DNA from: Adineta vaga
Taxonomy: Eukaryota > Rotifera
NCBI GenBank assembly: GCA_021613535.1
Contig: CP075492.1
Span: 9,982,001-10,046,000 of the forward strand
Direction of reading: 5' to 3'
Length of the DNA: 64,000 nucleotides
The notes under the pieces were generated by a model. The model searched no databases and was not told the DNA's origin. It saw only the letters and a list, made by a program, of their open reading frames with translations. The number at the start of each line of letters is the position of its first letter. The stretch's first letter is position 1. Positions 1 through 13,875 of this stretch are shown here, one piece after another. Position numbers and translations under genes: made by a program.

Positions 1-1
1 A

Positions 2-1576
2 GTAACATGTATCAAATGGTTATCGAATCCGAAAACTTATTTTATTGCATCCTATTCAAGTGGTTATTTATATGTATTTGATGAACAACTTAATTATCAA
101 CGTGATACAAATATTCAACCAACATATACAACAATAAAAGATGATGAAAAAAACTTTTCTATATCGTATATAAAGGTAAAACGATTTGTTCGATCATAAA
201 GAGATAATGAATGGATTTGTTTCTATTTTAGAATAAATCTAAACAAGCCCGAAATCCAATTGCACGATGGTCTGTTGGTAGTGGAAGTATCAATGAATTT
301 TCGTTCTCGCCTGATAATATTTTTCTTGCTATTGTCTCACAAGATGGTTTTCTACGGATATTTAATTATGAAAAAATGGAATTAATTGCTTATATGAAAA
401 GCTACTTTGGTGGACTTCTATGTGTCAGTTTTTTTTCCAACTTTTCTGTGTTTCGACATAATGTCAATTTGTTTTAGATTTGTTGGTCTCCTGATGGTAA
501 ATATATAGCGACTGGTGGTGAAGATGATTTTATCACATTATTTACATTCGATCCTGATGAACATATATCTCGTGTTGTATGTCGTGGATACGGGCATACA
601 TCATGGATAAGTGCAATATCATTCGATCCATATATGAACGCAAAAAGTTATTATTCATCATTCGTTCAAACATCTTCATCATCGTTCGATCATGATAATG
701 ATGATTTGAAAAAATCAATACCATGTTCGCGTAGTAATTCGTCATGTTTTGATACGACAATTCCATCTTTATTCTATCGAATTGCTTCAGTTGGTCAAGA
801 TAATCGTCTATGTTTATGGGATATAACTGAAGATATATTAAAATTTAATCCTAATAGTAAACAAAATTCTTCATCATATCCATTAATATCCTCGCCATCG
901 ACATCCAATGGTTATGCATCATCATCCGATGCAACAGTGAATACTCAACCTCCCGTAGGAAAATCTTCATTTTCATCGTTAACATCACGTCTTTCATTTG
1001 TTCGTAATTCCAATAAAATCAATAAATCTGTTGATGATACACCGGATACATCGGTCGTAACAATTTCTAATGGAACATCAAAAAAATCTCGAAAATTATC
1101 TTTATTATCGAATACGTTAACTGGATCGAAATCTTCATCATCAAAATTACAGACAAATTCCGAAGATTCCAATAATGGATCATTATCGACATTAACAACT
1201 AATCAAAATCATTCATCATCACGACAAACTAATTTTGATCTAACAAGAAGTACTTTTGGAACCAATCTTTGTCCTAAACTAGATGATATACAATCGATTG
1301 AACCAGTTATTACTGAATTTATTGCTCATGAACGTTTAAATGGAATTTATTTCGGTGAAAATTATCTTTTGACATCTTCACAAGATGGAATTATTGCTAT
1401 TTGGGAAAAGCCACAGAAACTTCTAAATGCTGAGATTGTATGTAGGAAATAATAAGACTTTTCGAGCTGATCAAAAATATTTTCTCTTTATTTTGTAGAC
1501 TGATGATCTAACAACGAGTTCAACAACATTACCTAACAGTAGTACTCATCATTCGACAGTTTCCCACCGATTATAG
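2..1576 (+). CDS. WDR20: WDR20/DMWD-like WD-repeat protein (5' truncated)
   Basis: The 5' end lies outside the window. Four exons are readable: 2-175, 232-423, 478-1437 and 1499-1576, joined by introns of about 55-60 bases with consistent phase. The translation shows WD-repeat blocks typical of the WDR20 family: TCIKWLSNP, WSVGSGSINEFSFSPDN, SQDGFLRIFNY, then CWSPDGKYIATGGEDD and YGHTSWISAISFDPY. A Ser/Thr-rich low-complexity stretch of about 170 residues interrupts the last propeller blades, as in the family, before SSQDGIIAIWEK near the C terminus. WDR20 proteins bind the deubiquitinases USP12 and USP46 and stimulate them; that role is family knowledge. One intron uses a GTCAGT donor, also seen in other genes here. 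Identity is fairly sure; the exact C terminus (HRL stop) is less so. Confidence 0.85.
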
Positions 1577-2312
1577 ATCCCTTTTTTTTCTTCTTCATTC
1601 TACGAACTAAGAGAAAAACAAACAATATCATACTTTCTATCTGTTCTTCGGTAATTAATATTCTTTCTCTTCTTTATTTCGATTTATTTCTTTTTCTAAA
1701 AAGTTCGGAGAGACAAAGTAGCCGAAAAAAAAATCTATACTTGTTATACCACACACAGATACACCCGGTGATTTTTTTTCTGTTCATATCCGTCAATGTT
1801 TCTTTTCGTTTGAAATTCTCTCTTTTCCGTTCATAAACTCGCCTAAACTTTTCTTCTTGAAGAACATCTGTGTGTTCATGTGTATGCGAATGCTTTTAGA
1901 ATTGCTTTGTACTTGTACTGTGTATCGGACTACTGTTGCTACTTTTCTTTTTCTCTCTCTATCTCTCTCTCTCTTGCGCGCGCTCTAAAAATATCCGTGT
2001 GTTCTCGTTGTTGAAAACAAAGAAAAATTTTGACTGAACGATAATATTCAAATATATCAATGTCCTATAAGAAAACATTTTCTTGTTTGTTTATTTTTCT
2101 TTTCTCTCTAAATGAAAACAAAAACCACAATGATGAAAACTTTCTTTTAATATTTGAATGTGAAGACATGTCGAGGAATAACATGGTTAGCTTGTGTTAT
2201 CTCACATGTTGGATCATTTCTATGATTATTGATTAATCTTCTCTCTGAGTGGTTTTGTTTTTTATTTATTGAATTAACTGTTTTTTTTGTTTGTTTGTTT
2301 GATATTTTCTAG
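1577..2312. other. Intergenic, pyrimidine-rich
   Basis: No coding frame is supported. It holds the 3' UTR of the WDR20-like gene, a CT-rich run with a short GCGCGC patch near 1950-1985, and a long T-rich tract ending in TTTTCTAG directly before the next start codon. Confidence 0.6.
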
Positions 2313-3699
2313 ATGAAAGCAACAAAATCCATTCCACCACTACTCTCATGTCAAGCATTAAAAGATTTATTACGATCGTCATCACAGAAAATATCCGTAC
2401 TTGAAGCAGATATTGGTAAACAATTTGAAAAGGAATTTCTGCAGTAAGTTTCATTGAATTGTGCGGAAAGGAAGAGAATTAAGAGATTTATTTCAATTTA
2501 GTGCTCATATTCCACAAGCTCGTTTTTTTGATCAACTTGAATGTACTCAACCAACGAAACTTATTCCGCGTGGTTTACCTGAAATCAAATGTTTCGAATC
2601 GTATCTTTCACGTTTAGGTGTATCAAATAAAGATCATATTGTTCTATATGATCGTTCACCAATCGGTTTCTATGCATCAAGTCGAGCTTGGTGGTTATTA
2701 AGAGTAAAATGCTTTTATCAACAATTATATTGGTAGTAATTGAACTTTAATTTAGACATATGGAGTCGATAGTTTATCCATTCTTAATGGTGGGTTTCAT
2801 AAATGGGTAAAAGAAGTGGATGACTTAGAATCATCAGTTGATAATCAAACATCGAAATCAAATGAAGAAGTACTAAAATAAGTCGACAAGTCAATACAAA
2901 ATATATCATTATCGTATTTTTTATTTTTTCTATCCAGACTGGAAAATTTACTGTACAATTAAATGAGAAAATGTTAAAAGATTTTAAAGATATGTTGAGT
3001 ATTGTTTCTACCAATAATACAAACCAACAAATTGTTGATGCACGACCACCTAATCTTTTTAATGGTAAATTTCATTGACCGTCTAATTACGGCAGCATCC
3101 GATCATTTTAGGTTCTAATGCTGGTCATTTACCAAATTCGGTTAATGTTCCATATACTGACGTATTCGATCCAAACAATCAATGTCTTAAATCCAAAGAA
3201 GAACTTAAATCAAGTGAAATTTAACAATTGAATAAGTCTTACTTTGCATCGTTTGTTTTTTCGTTGTTTAGCTTTTGAAAAGGCCGGTGTTGATCTGTTG
3301 AAACCAACAATCTATAGTTGTCAAACAGGAACGACAGCGAGTACATTAGCTTTTATTGCACATGTTCTTGGTCAAAAAACATATTCAGTTTATAATGTAA
3401 GAAGAAAACTTCATTCTTTCGGAGAGCTCTATGCACATTACTATCTCGACGTCTATATAAATGTTGATTGAGAGAGAAAGTTTCTGTGCGAAATTAAACA
3501 TGGCTAAAATTGAATTTTTCGTCAAAACCTAAGGGCTGTTTGACATAAAGATGCTAGTCAATTGCAGCAGTATAGTTTTGAAACAAATCTTGATTTATTT
3601 TCTTTTTTCTTTTAGGGTTCATTCACTGAATGGCAACAACGAGCTCCAAAAGAATATATTATAAATGAGAAAAGTAACTCACCTGCTACTGGTGCATAG
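2313..3699 (+). CDS. MPST: 3-mercaptopyruvate/thiosulfate sulfurtransferase (tandem rhodanese)
   Basis: Two rhodanese domains are spread over about seven short exons. The N-terminal domain has the family signature HIPQARFFD followed by HIVLYDR and ASSRAWWLLR, then YGVDSLSILNGGFHKW. The C-terminal domain has VDARPPNLF, AGHLPNSVNVPY and the active-site loop SCQTGTTAS, whose Cys is the persulfide-carrying residue in this family. Such enzymes move sulfur from 3-mercaptopyruvate or thiosulfate to cyanide or thiol acceptors, in mitochondria or cytosol. Residues around the catalytic Cys are CQTGTT rather than the common CGSGVT, so I cannot tell MST from TST activity. The start is chosen because an acceptor-like TTTTCTAG ends at the ATG. 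It lies 124 bases before a complex I gene on the same strand. Confidence 0.82.
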
Positions 3700-3822
3700 A
3701 ATTGTGAAAAAATATCTTTCATTTTACGTTTCTTTCATTTTTAATTATTTATTAAGATAAAAGTTACTTTTGTTAGAAAATAGTTTATATCGATTATTTA
3801 TTGCAACGATCTTTCATTTCAG

Positions 3823-4607
3823 ATGATTTTACCCGGCAAAGCGGGTTATCAGTTACTAACGCGGTGGCGACCGCTTTTAACACAGCCATCTGTACGTACA
3901 ATTATCGCTGGTCGTTCACGTTCTGAAACACCACAAGCTGTTCCTGATGGTTAGTTGAATGAATTTTTTTTACTTTTATACGTTCTTCTTTTAATCTATT
4001 AATAGATTGGGGTACGGCAAAACCATTGGATAAAGAAAGTAAATCATCACCATTAGTACGCAATGAAAAACGCGTTGGTGCACCGGATGAAGTCAAAGGC
4101 AAAGAAATTGAAATTTTATGGCCAACAGAACGTGAAATACAAGAAGGAGAATACACAAAACCACAATGGGAAAGAAAACAAGTCAATGTAAGTTGAATTT
4201 AATATTCATATGCTCAATTTCGAATGAACATTTTCAACTGTATATATGTATACATATTTTCCAGCATATTTGGTATGGTTATGATTACAATGATAAATTT
4301 CGGGATGAAGCCAAAATGAAACAACGAATGTTTTCACTTGTTTCTGTTGGAATCTTTCTCTTTTGGTTTACCTATAGATATTTTCCTGATCGTTTGTAAG
4401 TTCATTTTGATTTATAAATCATTCGATTATGAAAAAGATTTTGATTTTAGACAAACCCATTGGTGTCACCGTGAAGCTTATCTTCGCTTAGCTGCACGTG
4501 AAAGTCTTGGTCAACCGGGTGTGAGTCCATGGTATGTCGATCCAGTTAAAATTGCACCATTTTTACCAAGTGATGAAGAACTTGGCGATATGCCTATTGA
4601 AATTTAG
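3823..4607 (+). CDS. NDUFB11: NADH dehydrogenase 1 beta subcomplex subunit 11-like
   Basis: Four exons (about 3823-3949, 4006-4188, 4264-4395 and 4450-4607) encode a small protein of roughly 190 residues. The N terminus is basic and Arg-rich, fitting a mitochondrial presequence. The middle holds YGYDYNDKFRDEAKMKQRM followed by one hydrophobic segment (FSLVSVGIFLFWFTYRYF). The C-terminal part, WCHREAYLRLAARESLGQPG then WYVDPVKIAPFLPSDEE, resembles the WxRREAxxL...FDPxKIxLP tail of NDUFB11 (ESSS), an accessory subunit of the complex I membrane arm. The start codon directly follows TTTCAG. The match rests on the C-terminal motif and topology; a different beta-subcomplex subunit is possible but less likely. 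Confidence 0.68.
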
Positions 4608-5470
4608 ACAAAAGAAAAGGAAAAACAGTAGATTATTATTATTAACACTCACACGGTTTTTTTTTTCATCCCTCTTTTTTCAATCTTTCTCGCTCTACTT
4701 GTGTAAATGACTGTGGTCTTTTTTCTTTTGGATATTAAACACATAAATATAACCGAAATAACACCACACTATTTATTGTCATATAGTAATCTATCATATT
4801 CTTAAAAACGATTACTAAATGTATGATTAGAATTATCTTCATATCGAAAACTGAATAGAATCGATTTGGACTAACAATAAACAAAGAAAATCATTGAATT
4901 CACTCTGCCTATAGTATTTGATTTTCTTAGCCGATATCCGTATCAACGATATAACTTACATAAAGCCGAATACTATTGTTATAAGGACATTTTCCTAACA
5001 AAATGACAATTCAAACATAAACGTCCGCGAATATCGTCCATCGTTGTACAAAAAGAAAGGCTTTCTTCTACATATACAAACTTCAATCGACATTGTCGAA
5101 AATGTCAGCGGACGATTTGAAATTCGACTAATTCTCTAACCAATAGGCATATTTGCACGAGTTGTTGTTATCAGATCAAACAAGAGAATGCTATTGTTTT
5201 TTACTAATTCATGAATTCGCTTTCCATCTTTCTTTCTCTCCAGCTGATATGATACAAAGGAACATGTACTTACAAAACATTGTATTCACTCATTCTGTTC
5301 TCTGTTTACATATGCATGTGCATGTGCATATATATATATAGGCAGTGAACATATGGTTTCCTTCGTCATTATTCGACACAGATCGTATTGATTCGTCAAT
5401 TCAACAGCAAGGAATAGTTTGATCCATATTGACCGAATCACTCGTATTTTATATTAATTCAATAGAAGTA
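4608..5470. other. Intergenic, no gene seen
   Basis: An 863-base AT-rich gap. It contains TA-rich stretches (around 5320-5340) and no frame with recognisable protein features on either strand. It presumably holds the NDUFB11-like 3' UTR and the promoter of the NHL-protein gene. Confidence 0.6.
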
Positions 5471-6847
5471 ATGATGATCAATTCGTGTGGAACTTCTCGT
5501 AAACGAGCCTTTGGTTCTGATAAAGAAAATATATGGCCAACAATGTTAGGTATAGAAGCGTAAGTAGAAAACATCTAATTATTATTGATTTTCAATAGTT
5601 TTCTTTTCATCTAGTAATGAGAATGGTTTAGTAATAAAACAACCACGTTTGGCACTTGGTTCAGCAGTTATGGATAATAATATTTTCAATACAAGTTAGT
5701 ATTATTTGAATAAATATAAACTATAAATATCAAGAATGATTGAAATTTATTAAATTCTAGTGCCATATTCACCTCCAGACAATTTCTTCCTCACATCCGT
5801 AGATCGTAAGTTTATGAAAGCAAACTAAACTGTCTGTCATTTAACATGATTGATTCTTCATCTAGCTTGGTCACCTTTGAAATCTGAACCAATTCCACTT
5901 CTTACTACACCTGATCATCGATCACTTAGTCAGTAAAATCAACTAGTTTTTATCTTTTGTTTTTATTATCAAACTTTCTTACAGATCGTCCTGAAACTCG
6001 TCACAAAAATGGTGCTAGTCGACAAATATTAAAATGGACTCGATCCATTGGTGAATACGGTGATGGAAATAATGCATTTCGTGAACCAAATAGTGTTGCA
6101 TGGCTTGAATGTGGCAAAATTGCTGTTGTTGATACCAATGCACATTGTATAAAAATATTCGATAGTGAAACGGGTCAATTTCAATATTCATTTGGTCGTG
6201 GACGAACATTAGGTTGTCAAAATTTACTCTATCCATATCGTTTAGCTGTTGTACCGAATGGTAACGATCAATTGGTTGTTATTCAACGTCATCCTCGACC
6301 ACAAATTCATATATTCAGTTGTCAAGGAGAGTTTATTCGTCGATTTGGTCAACATTTAGAAAAACCACGTGCATTGACTGTGGATAAATCACATCGAATA
6401 TTAGTTATCGAATCTCAAATACAAAAATTACATATTTTTTCACTCTATGGACAAATTCTCAATGTCGTTTCATTCCATCAACATTTACAATTTCCAACAT
6501 CGATTTGTTCGAATAATTCGGAAATTTTCATCTCAGATAATCATCTTCATTCGATCAAAGTTTTCTCCTATACAGGACAATTACTTCGTGAAATTAAAGA
6601 TGATATTTATATTCAATTTCCAACAAATATCAAATTAAATTCTAAAGGACAATTAATTATTATTGATAATCATCAAGGTTTAAATATTACAGTTTATGAT
6701 GAAAATCAACAAAAGAAACGTTTAGGTGCTTATACAGCACGCATATGTCATTCACAAATTCTTGATGTAGCTATTCAATCGAATACAAATATTCTTCATT
6801 TAGCTTCGAAAGATTATCGAGTTTACACTTATCAATTACTTTTGTGA
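5471..6847 (+). CDS. Brat/NCL-1-type NHL-repeat protein lacking TRIM domains
   Basis: Five exons. Four tiny 5' exons encode about 105 residues starting MMINSCGTSRKRAFGSDKEN; then one large exon from about 5985 encodes a six-bladed NHL propeller. Blades are recognisable by VDTNAHCIKIFDSETGQF, LLYPYRLAVVPNG, QIHIFSCQGEFIRRFG, ISDNHLHSIKVFSYTGQLLR and the closing LASKDYRVYTY, which is the signature end of the Brat/NCL-1/TRIM2-3 propeller. Family members bind RNA and repress translation or rRNA synthesis. Unlike Brat and the TRIM proteins, no B-box, RING or coiled coil is visible upstream; the short N-terminal arm contains a KEN tripeptide and Pro-directed Ser/Thr sites. Exon phases join cleanly, so the lack of TRIM domains is not an obvious annotation gap, though an upstream alternative start cannot be excluded. 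Confidence 0.82.
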
Positions 6848-7197
6848 ATAAATGTGTTTTCTTTTCTCTTACAAAACTTGTCTGTTTAGTCTTCTTTTTT
6901 TTGCCGTTCGAGATTTGTTCATATTTTTTTATCAAGTTAACGTTCGGACTTTCTCTTTCTTAAATATATTTTTATTTTTTTACATTGCAAACAATCTATA
7001 GCGTCATCTGTTGTCGAAAAAAAAAGATTTTTATTAGTCGTCGAAGGCTTGGCCGTTGATAATTGGTTGAAATCGATTCATCAAATGAAGTAGATTACAT
7101 GAGAATATTATTTGAGATACTAGTTTGTGAAAAATAATAGAATTACCATCGTCAAAAGAGAAAATAATCAATAGTTCATTGAAATCCATTTCTCTAG
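6848..7197. other. Short intergenic gap with trans-splice-like acceptor
   Basis: No coding sequence. T-rich, with the 3' UTR of the NHL gene; it ends in TCTCTAG immediately before the SEL1L start. Confidence 0.55.
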
Positions 7198-10370
<3,173 letters not shown>

Positions 10371-10718
10371 TAGTTACTTTTTTGTCGCTCACTTCTTTTT
10401 TTACTCGTTTTGTTATTTAACATATTATCGTTTCATGAGATGTTCATCTGTACAAAGACAAGAAAGAAAATCATTTTGCTAATAATCAGACATTTGTTGT
10501 CTATTGTATTTTGTTCATTTGTATACACGGCAAAGCTTGAAGAATGAAATATTTCTTAGCATTTTTAGATATATCATGTATGATATATTATTGATCAATA
10601 ATCATTTGTTAATATTCGAATTTCTTGAAAAGAAATAGCGATTCATCAATCACAAGCTTTTTTAATGACTAAAACTTGAGAAAGTTTTTGTCTTATTTAT
10701 TTCATTATAATCAATTAT
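10371..10718. other. Convergent 3' intergenic region
   Basis: This 348-base stretch lies between the 3' ends of the SEL1L gene and the minus-strand Cys-rich gene. It contains two adjacent AT-rich palindromes (10569-10602) and no supported coding frame. Confidence 0.55.
10569..10602. repeat. Two adjacent palindromes between convergent genes
   Basis: ATATATCAT-gt-ATGATATAT (10569-10588) is a perfect 9-base inverted repeat with a 2-base spacer. It overlaps a perfect 16-base palindrome centred on TGATCA (10587-10602). In either transcript these could fold as hairpins near the 3' end. AT-rich palindromes also occur by chance, so function is speculative. Confidence 0.5.
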
Positions 10719-11138
10719 TTATAACTTTTTAAGCTTAGTTAACGTTGCGGTACAATTCGATTCTACACAACGAAAGAAACTACAATGATTATTGGCACAT
10801 TGAGCATTACGCGCACAAGCACCACAATGTTTCATAGCACAGTATCGTGATATCGTGCAATATTCTTTCGTTGTTGAACAGTTACTGTCTGAACGACATG
10901 ATTGGCGACACATTTTATCATGACATTTATCACTTACACATTCATTATCGCTTTGGCATGTAGTATTCAATGAATATTTCAGTAGACACACACGTTGTTT
11001 CGTATTGCAAAACTGAGTTTTTGTACATTGAGATTGCCTTGTACAATTAACGATCGGAACTCTTGTTGTGTTAAGAGCATATAAATTTGTAGTGAAGAAT
11101 ACCAGCAAAATAGCGAGTAAAATCGATTGAAAATACAT
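10719..11138 (-). CDS. Small secreted Cys-rich protein (EB/Dickkopf-like spacing)
   Basis: An uninterrupted 139-codon gene. Residues 1-21 form a clear signal peptide (MYFQSILLAILLVFFTTNLYA). The mature part has about 18 cysteines with spacing such as CxxxxQC, FCNxxxxVC, CQSDNECVSDKC and CRSDSNC, resembling EB or Dickkopf-type cysteine modules found in extracellular invertebrate proteins. Several N-glycosylation sequons (NTT, NCT, NCS) are present, and the C terminus is basic (LTKLKKL). No specific family can be named. It converges on SEL1L. An AT-repeat TATA-like element lies 45-60 bases upstream of the start. Confidence 0.75.
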   Translation of the reverse strand: MYFQSILLAILLVFFTTNLYALNTTRVPIVNCTRQSQCTKTQFCNTKQRVCLLKYSLNTTCQSDNECVSDKCHDKMCRQSCRSDSNCSTTKEYCTISRYCAMKHCGACARNAQCANNHCSFFRCVESNCTATLTKLKKL

Positions 11139-11182
11139 TGTAGAAAGAGATGATCGTAATGGTAGATTTTTCAGTGACCTCT

Positions 11183-11198
11183 GTATATATATATATAC
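11183..11198 (-). promoter_or_regulatory. TATA-like (AT)n element upstream of Cys-rich gene
   Basis: A TATATATATATATA run 45-60 bases upstream of the minus-strand start at 11138, at a suitable position for a TATA box with a very short 5' UTR. AT repeats are common in this window, so this is weak. Confidence 0.3.
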
Positions 11199-11317
11199 GA
11201 GAAATTATTGTGTAACATATGCTATAAATGATACAGATGTGACTCGAAGAAGTTATTCAGTAAATCTGTTATCTTCAATGTAACCATAGTAATTTTTGAT
11301 TCTTATTCATCAAAACT

Positions 11318-12135
11318 ATGAATAATTTCATTGATATTCAGATGTTTATTATCGATTACATTAAATTATTAGAAAAAGTACATTCATCAGAGAGAAACAT
11401 TTTGGCAATTAAAGTCGATAAAGACATATTTCTACTTCCAGCAACATTGAATTATTTTTCACAACGAACGAATGATCTCAAAATTCAATTACAACGTCAA
11501 ATGCGTTCTCTTGCACAAAAACGACGATACAAGATTTCCAAAGGTATTGATGCTGAACATGAAACTATTAATATTCAAAAGATATCTTACATCTTCAACG
11601 ATGATTTACCAGATAGAATTGATCAATTATCAAAGGATATATCTGATAAAAATGCGCGTACTATGCTAGGATATATTCAAGCTATACTTGATTCATTTGA
11701 ATTATATAATGATATATTAACAAGAAAAAGTTCTTCAAATGTAACATTTTGTCTATTACCAATATTACAAAATATTCATAAACAAGTAAAAATCAATTTA
11801 CATTGGATGTATCTTGTTAATTGATTCTCATTTAGTTATGTTGTCTATCGAGAATGATTCAGAATATTCTCGACGAGAATTCTTTGATGATAAAAGAGCA
11901 TTTATCAAAACTACAAGAGAAATTAGTTTCGTTTCATAGAAATATGAAAAATAACTTTGATCAATATATGTCACGTGATATTCGACCACCTACACTTGTG
12001 ATTCCATGTCCACCTCACACTTTCTCGCGAGAGATATATACTAAGATCAAATCATCAAATGCATTTATTGATGATGACAACGACTCTGATTATACTCTTA
12101 CAAATGTTGGTAGTGAAGATTCATTATCAAAGTGA
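11318..12135 (+). CDS. Hypothetical helical protein
   Basis: Two exons, 11318-11785 and 11836-12135, joined by a 50-base GT-AG intron in phase 0; reading through would hit a stop at 11822. The product, about 255 residues, looks largely alpha-helical, with a charged, coiled-coil-like region (LQRQMRSLAQKRRYKISKG, then EEHLSKLQEKL-type heptads in the second exon). It ends in a disordered acidic tail (DDDNDSDYTLTN...SK). The motif RPPTLVIPCPPHTF stands out but I do not recognise it. No signal peptide or membrane segment. It converges on another unrecognised gene, ending only 150 bases from it. Confidence 0.6.
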
Positions 12136-12284
12136 TCTATAATGAACACATCAAAGAACAAGAGTTATAATATAATAATCGAGTTTATTAAAAAATCAAG
12201 GATATTAATATAAAGAAATTCAATATTCAAGTCCATTTTTTAACATAATACACATTTACGTGTCTTTTCTTTTTCGTTTCTTAT

Positions 12285-13875
12285 CTAGAATGAAACATTG
12301 TAATTTCTTAAAATTGAAATACAATCTATACCTTCTATTGCCATTTGTGAAATACATCGATCTCGTACTTGATTTTCACAAACTAATAGACAACCTAGAT
12401 GATATTTCTCACTAGAAAAATTCAAATCATTCGATGTAGATGTCGATAATAAACGAGGATCATTATAAATCACTTGACATCCTATATCAGGAATTTTTCG
12501 TAATCTATTCTTTTTAAGCATTGGTAAATTATGAATATTACAAACACGTAAACGAATTCTAAACGAAAAGAATTTTTTTTCTTAGAACATTATATTATAT
12601 CATTTTGATCTGACTCATATTGTCCTTGTTGAATTTGATCTGAAGATAAATAAATAACATCTGGATTGACAAGATTGGAATTTTCAATTGGAGCAAATCG
12701 ATCATGAAGTTTATTTACATTATCATATATACCCTTGGATGCATGACGATAAAAAGTACCACTAGAATCACATTCAGTCAGAACGTACAAGCGTAAAGAC
12801 CAACGAGAATTCCATTGTGATTTGGGAATTTCAAACTGTAGAAAAGAAAATAAAAATAAAGTTTTGATTTTTGTTTTGTAAAACAAAAACTCATTTTACA
12901 TAAACTAGTGGATGTAATGTAGGATCATTTGTATTCGATCCTCGTAGAAGAACTCCGCCCAGTATTGAACTATAGGATTAATCAAATCACATATTATTGT
13001 ATATATATATATGAATATCATACTTTGAACTTCCTTTTCGAACCATATCACTTTCATATTGTCTTCGTTGATGATCAGCAATATCAATTTCAAAACGAAA
13101 TTTCAAAGATTGAGATATAACTAACAATGATACAATTTTTATTAGTTATTTTCTTTCATCAACACATCAAATCTAACCGAAATCAGATTCATTGGATAGT
13201 TTATGTCGTTTTCCTGATTCTACTTGAGACGATGTGCTAACGCCATATAAATCAGTGATATTTATCACTTAGGAATAGAATTGAAAACAAAAAACAACTT
13301 ATTTTTCTAAATCTAAACTGACAAATGATTTACTCGAATCTAATGATGATGTACTATCATCAATTTGATTATTTGTTTCAGATGTTGACTGTTCTATAGA
13401 TTTGTCGCTGTTTTTCTTCGGTGGATAATTATTTATGTCAACAGTTACTGGGTCACTGGATGTAAGATCTACGAATATAAAAAGAAAAGAAAAAACAAGA
13501 CAATGTGGAATGTTCTTGGCTGATAGAAAACATACTGATCCTTGCCATTTTATTAGGGATTACATTCAAACACCAAATCTTTTCATTTCTTGTTGAAATA
13601 TCTGATGTTTGAAGTTTCTGAAGAAGTTCTCGAAAATCATCAAGTGTATTATCGGATAAATCAATAAATGTTTGATAAATTTCGTCATAATATTGGATTT
13701 GATAATTGATAAAATCTATTGATTGTTGTAAAGAATACACTTTTATGATTGACTGTTTGATAGTATCCAAATTATCGTTATTATCGACATAGATGAATCG
13801 TCGATGTTGTTCCCAACAAACTAGCAATTTATTGCATTCATCATTAGCCATCCTTCCGAAGTTAATCAATGACAA
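12285..13875 (-). CDS. Hypothetical multi-exon protein
   Basis: I traced six or seven exons on the minus strand with phase-compatible introns of about 50-70 bases. The N-terminal exon (from 13875) begins MSLINFGRMANDECNKLL and is helical. A Ser/Thr-rich acidic linker follows (13310-13480). The C-terminal part reads SNSILGGVLLRGSN, HPLVYFEIPKSQWNSRWSLR, LYVLTECDSSGTFYRHASKG, IRLRVCNIHNLPMLKK and ends ILRNYNVSF. This mixed beta-rich C-terminal domain looks globular and cysteine-containing, possibly C2- or immunoglobulin-like in secondary structure, but I cannot assign a family. One acceptor is the less common AAG. Exon joins are the least certain of any gene here. Confidence 0.5.

Noticed and set aside
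11786-11860. Premature stop splitting the hypothetical gene at 11318 into two
   Set aside because: A 50-base GT-AG intron (11786-11835) joins both parts in phase 0.
13300-13312. Stop codon ending the minus-strand hypothetical gene early (LDLEK stop)
   Set aside because: A donor GTAAAT just upstream and an AAG acceptor near 13269 give a phase-1 join that continues the protein; kept as a single gene with lowered confidence.
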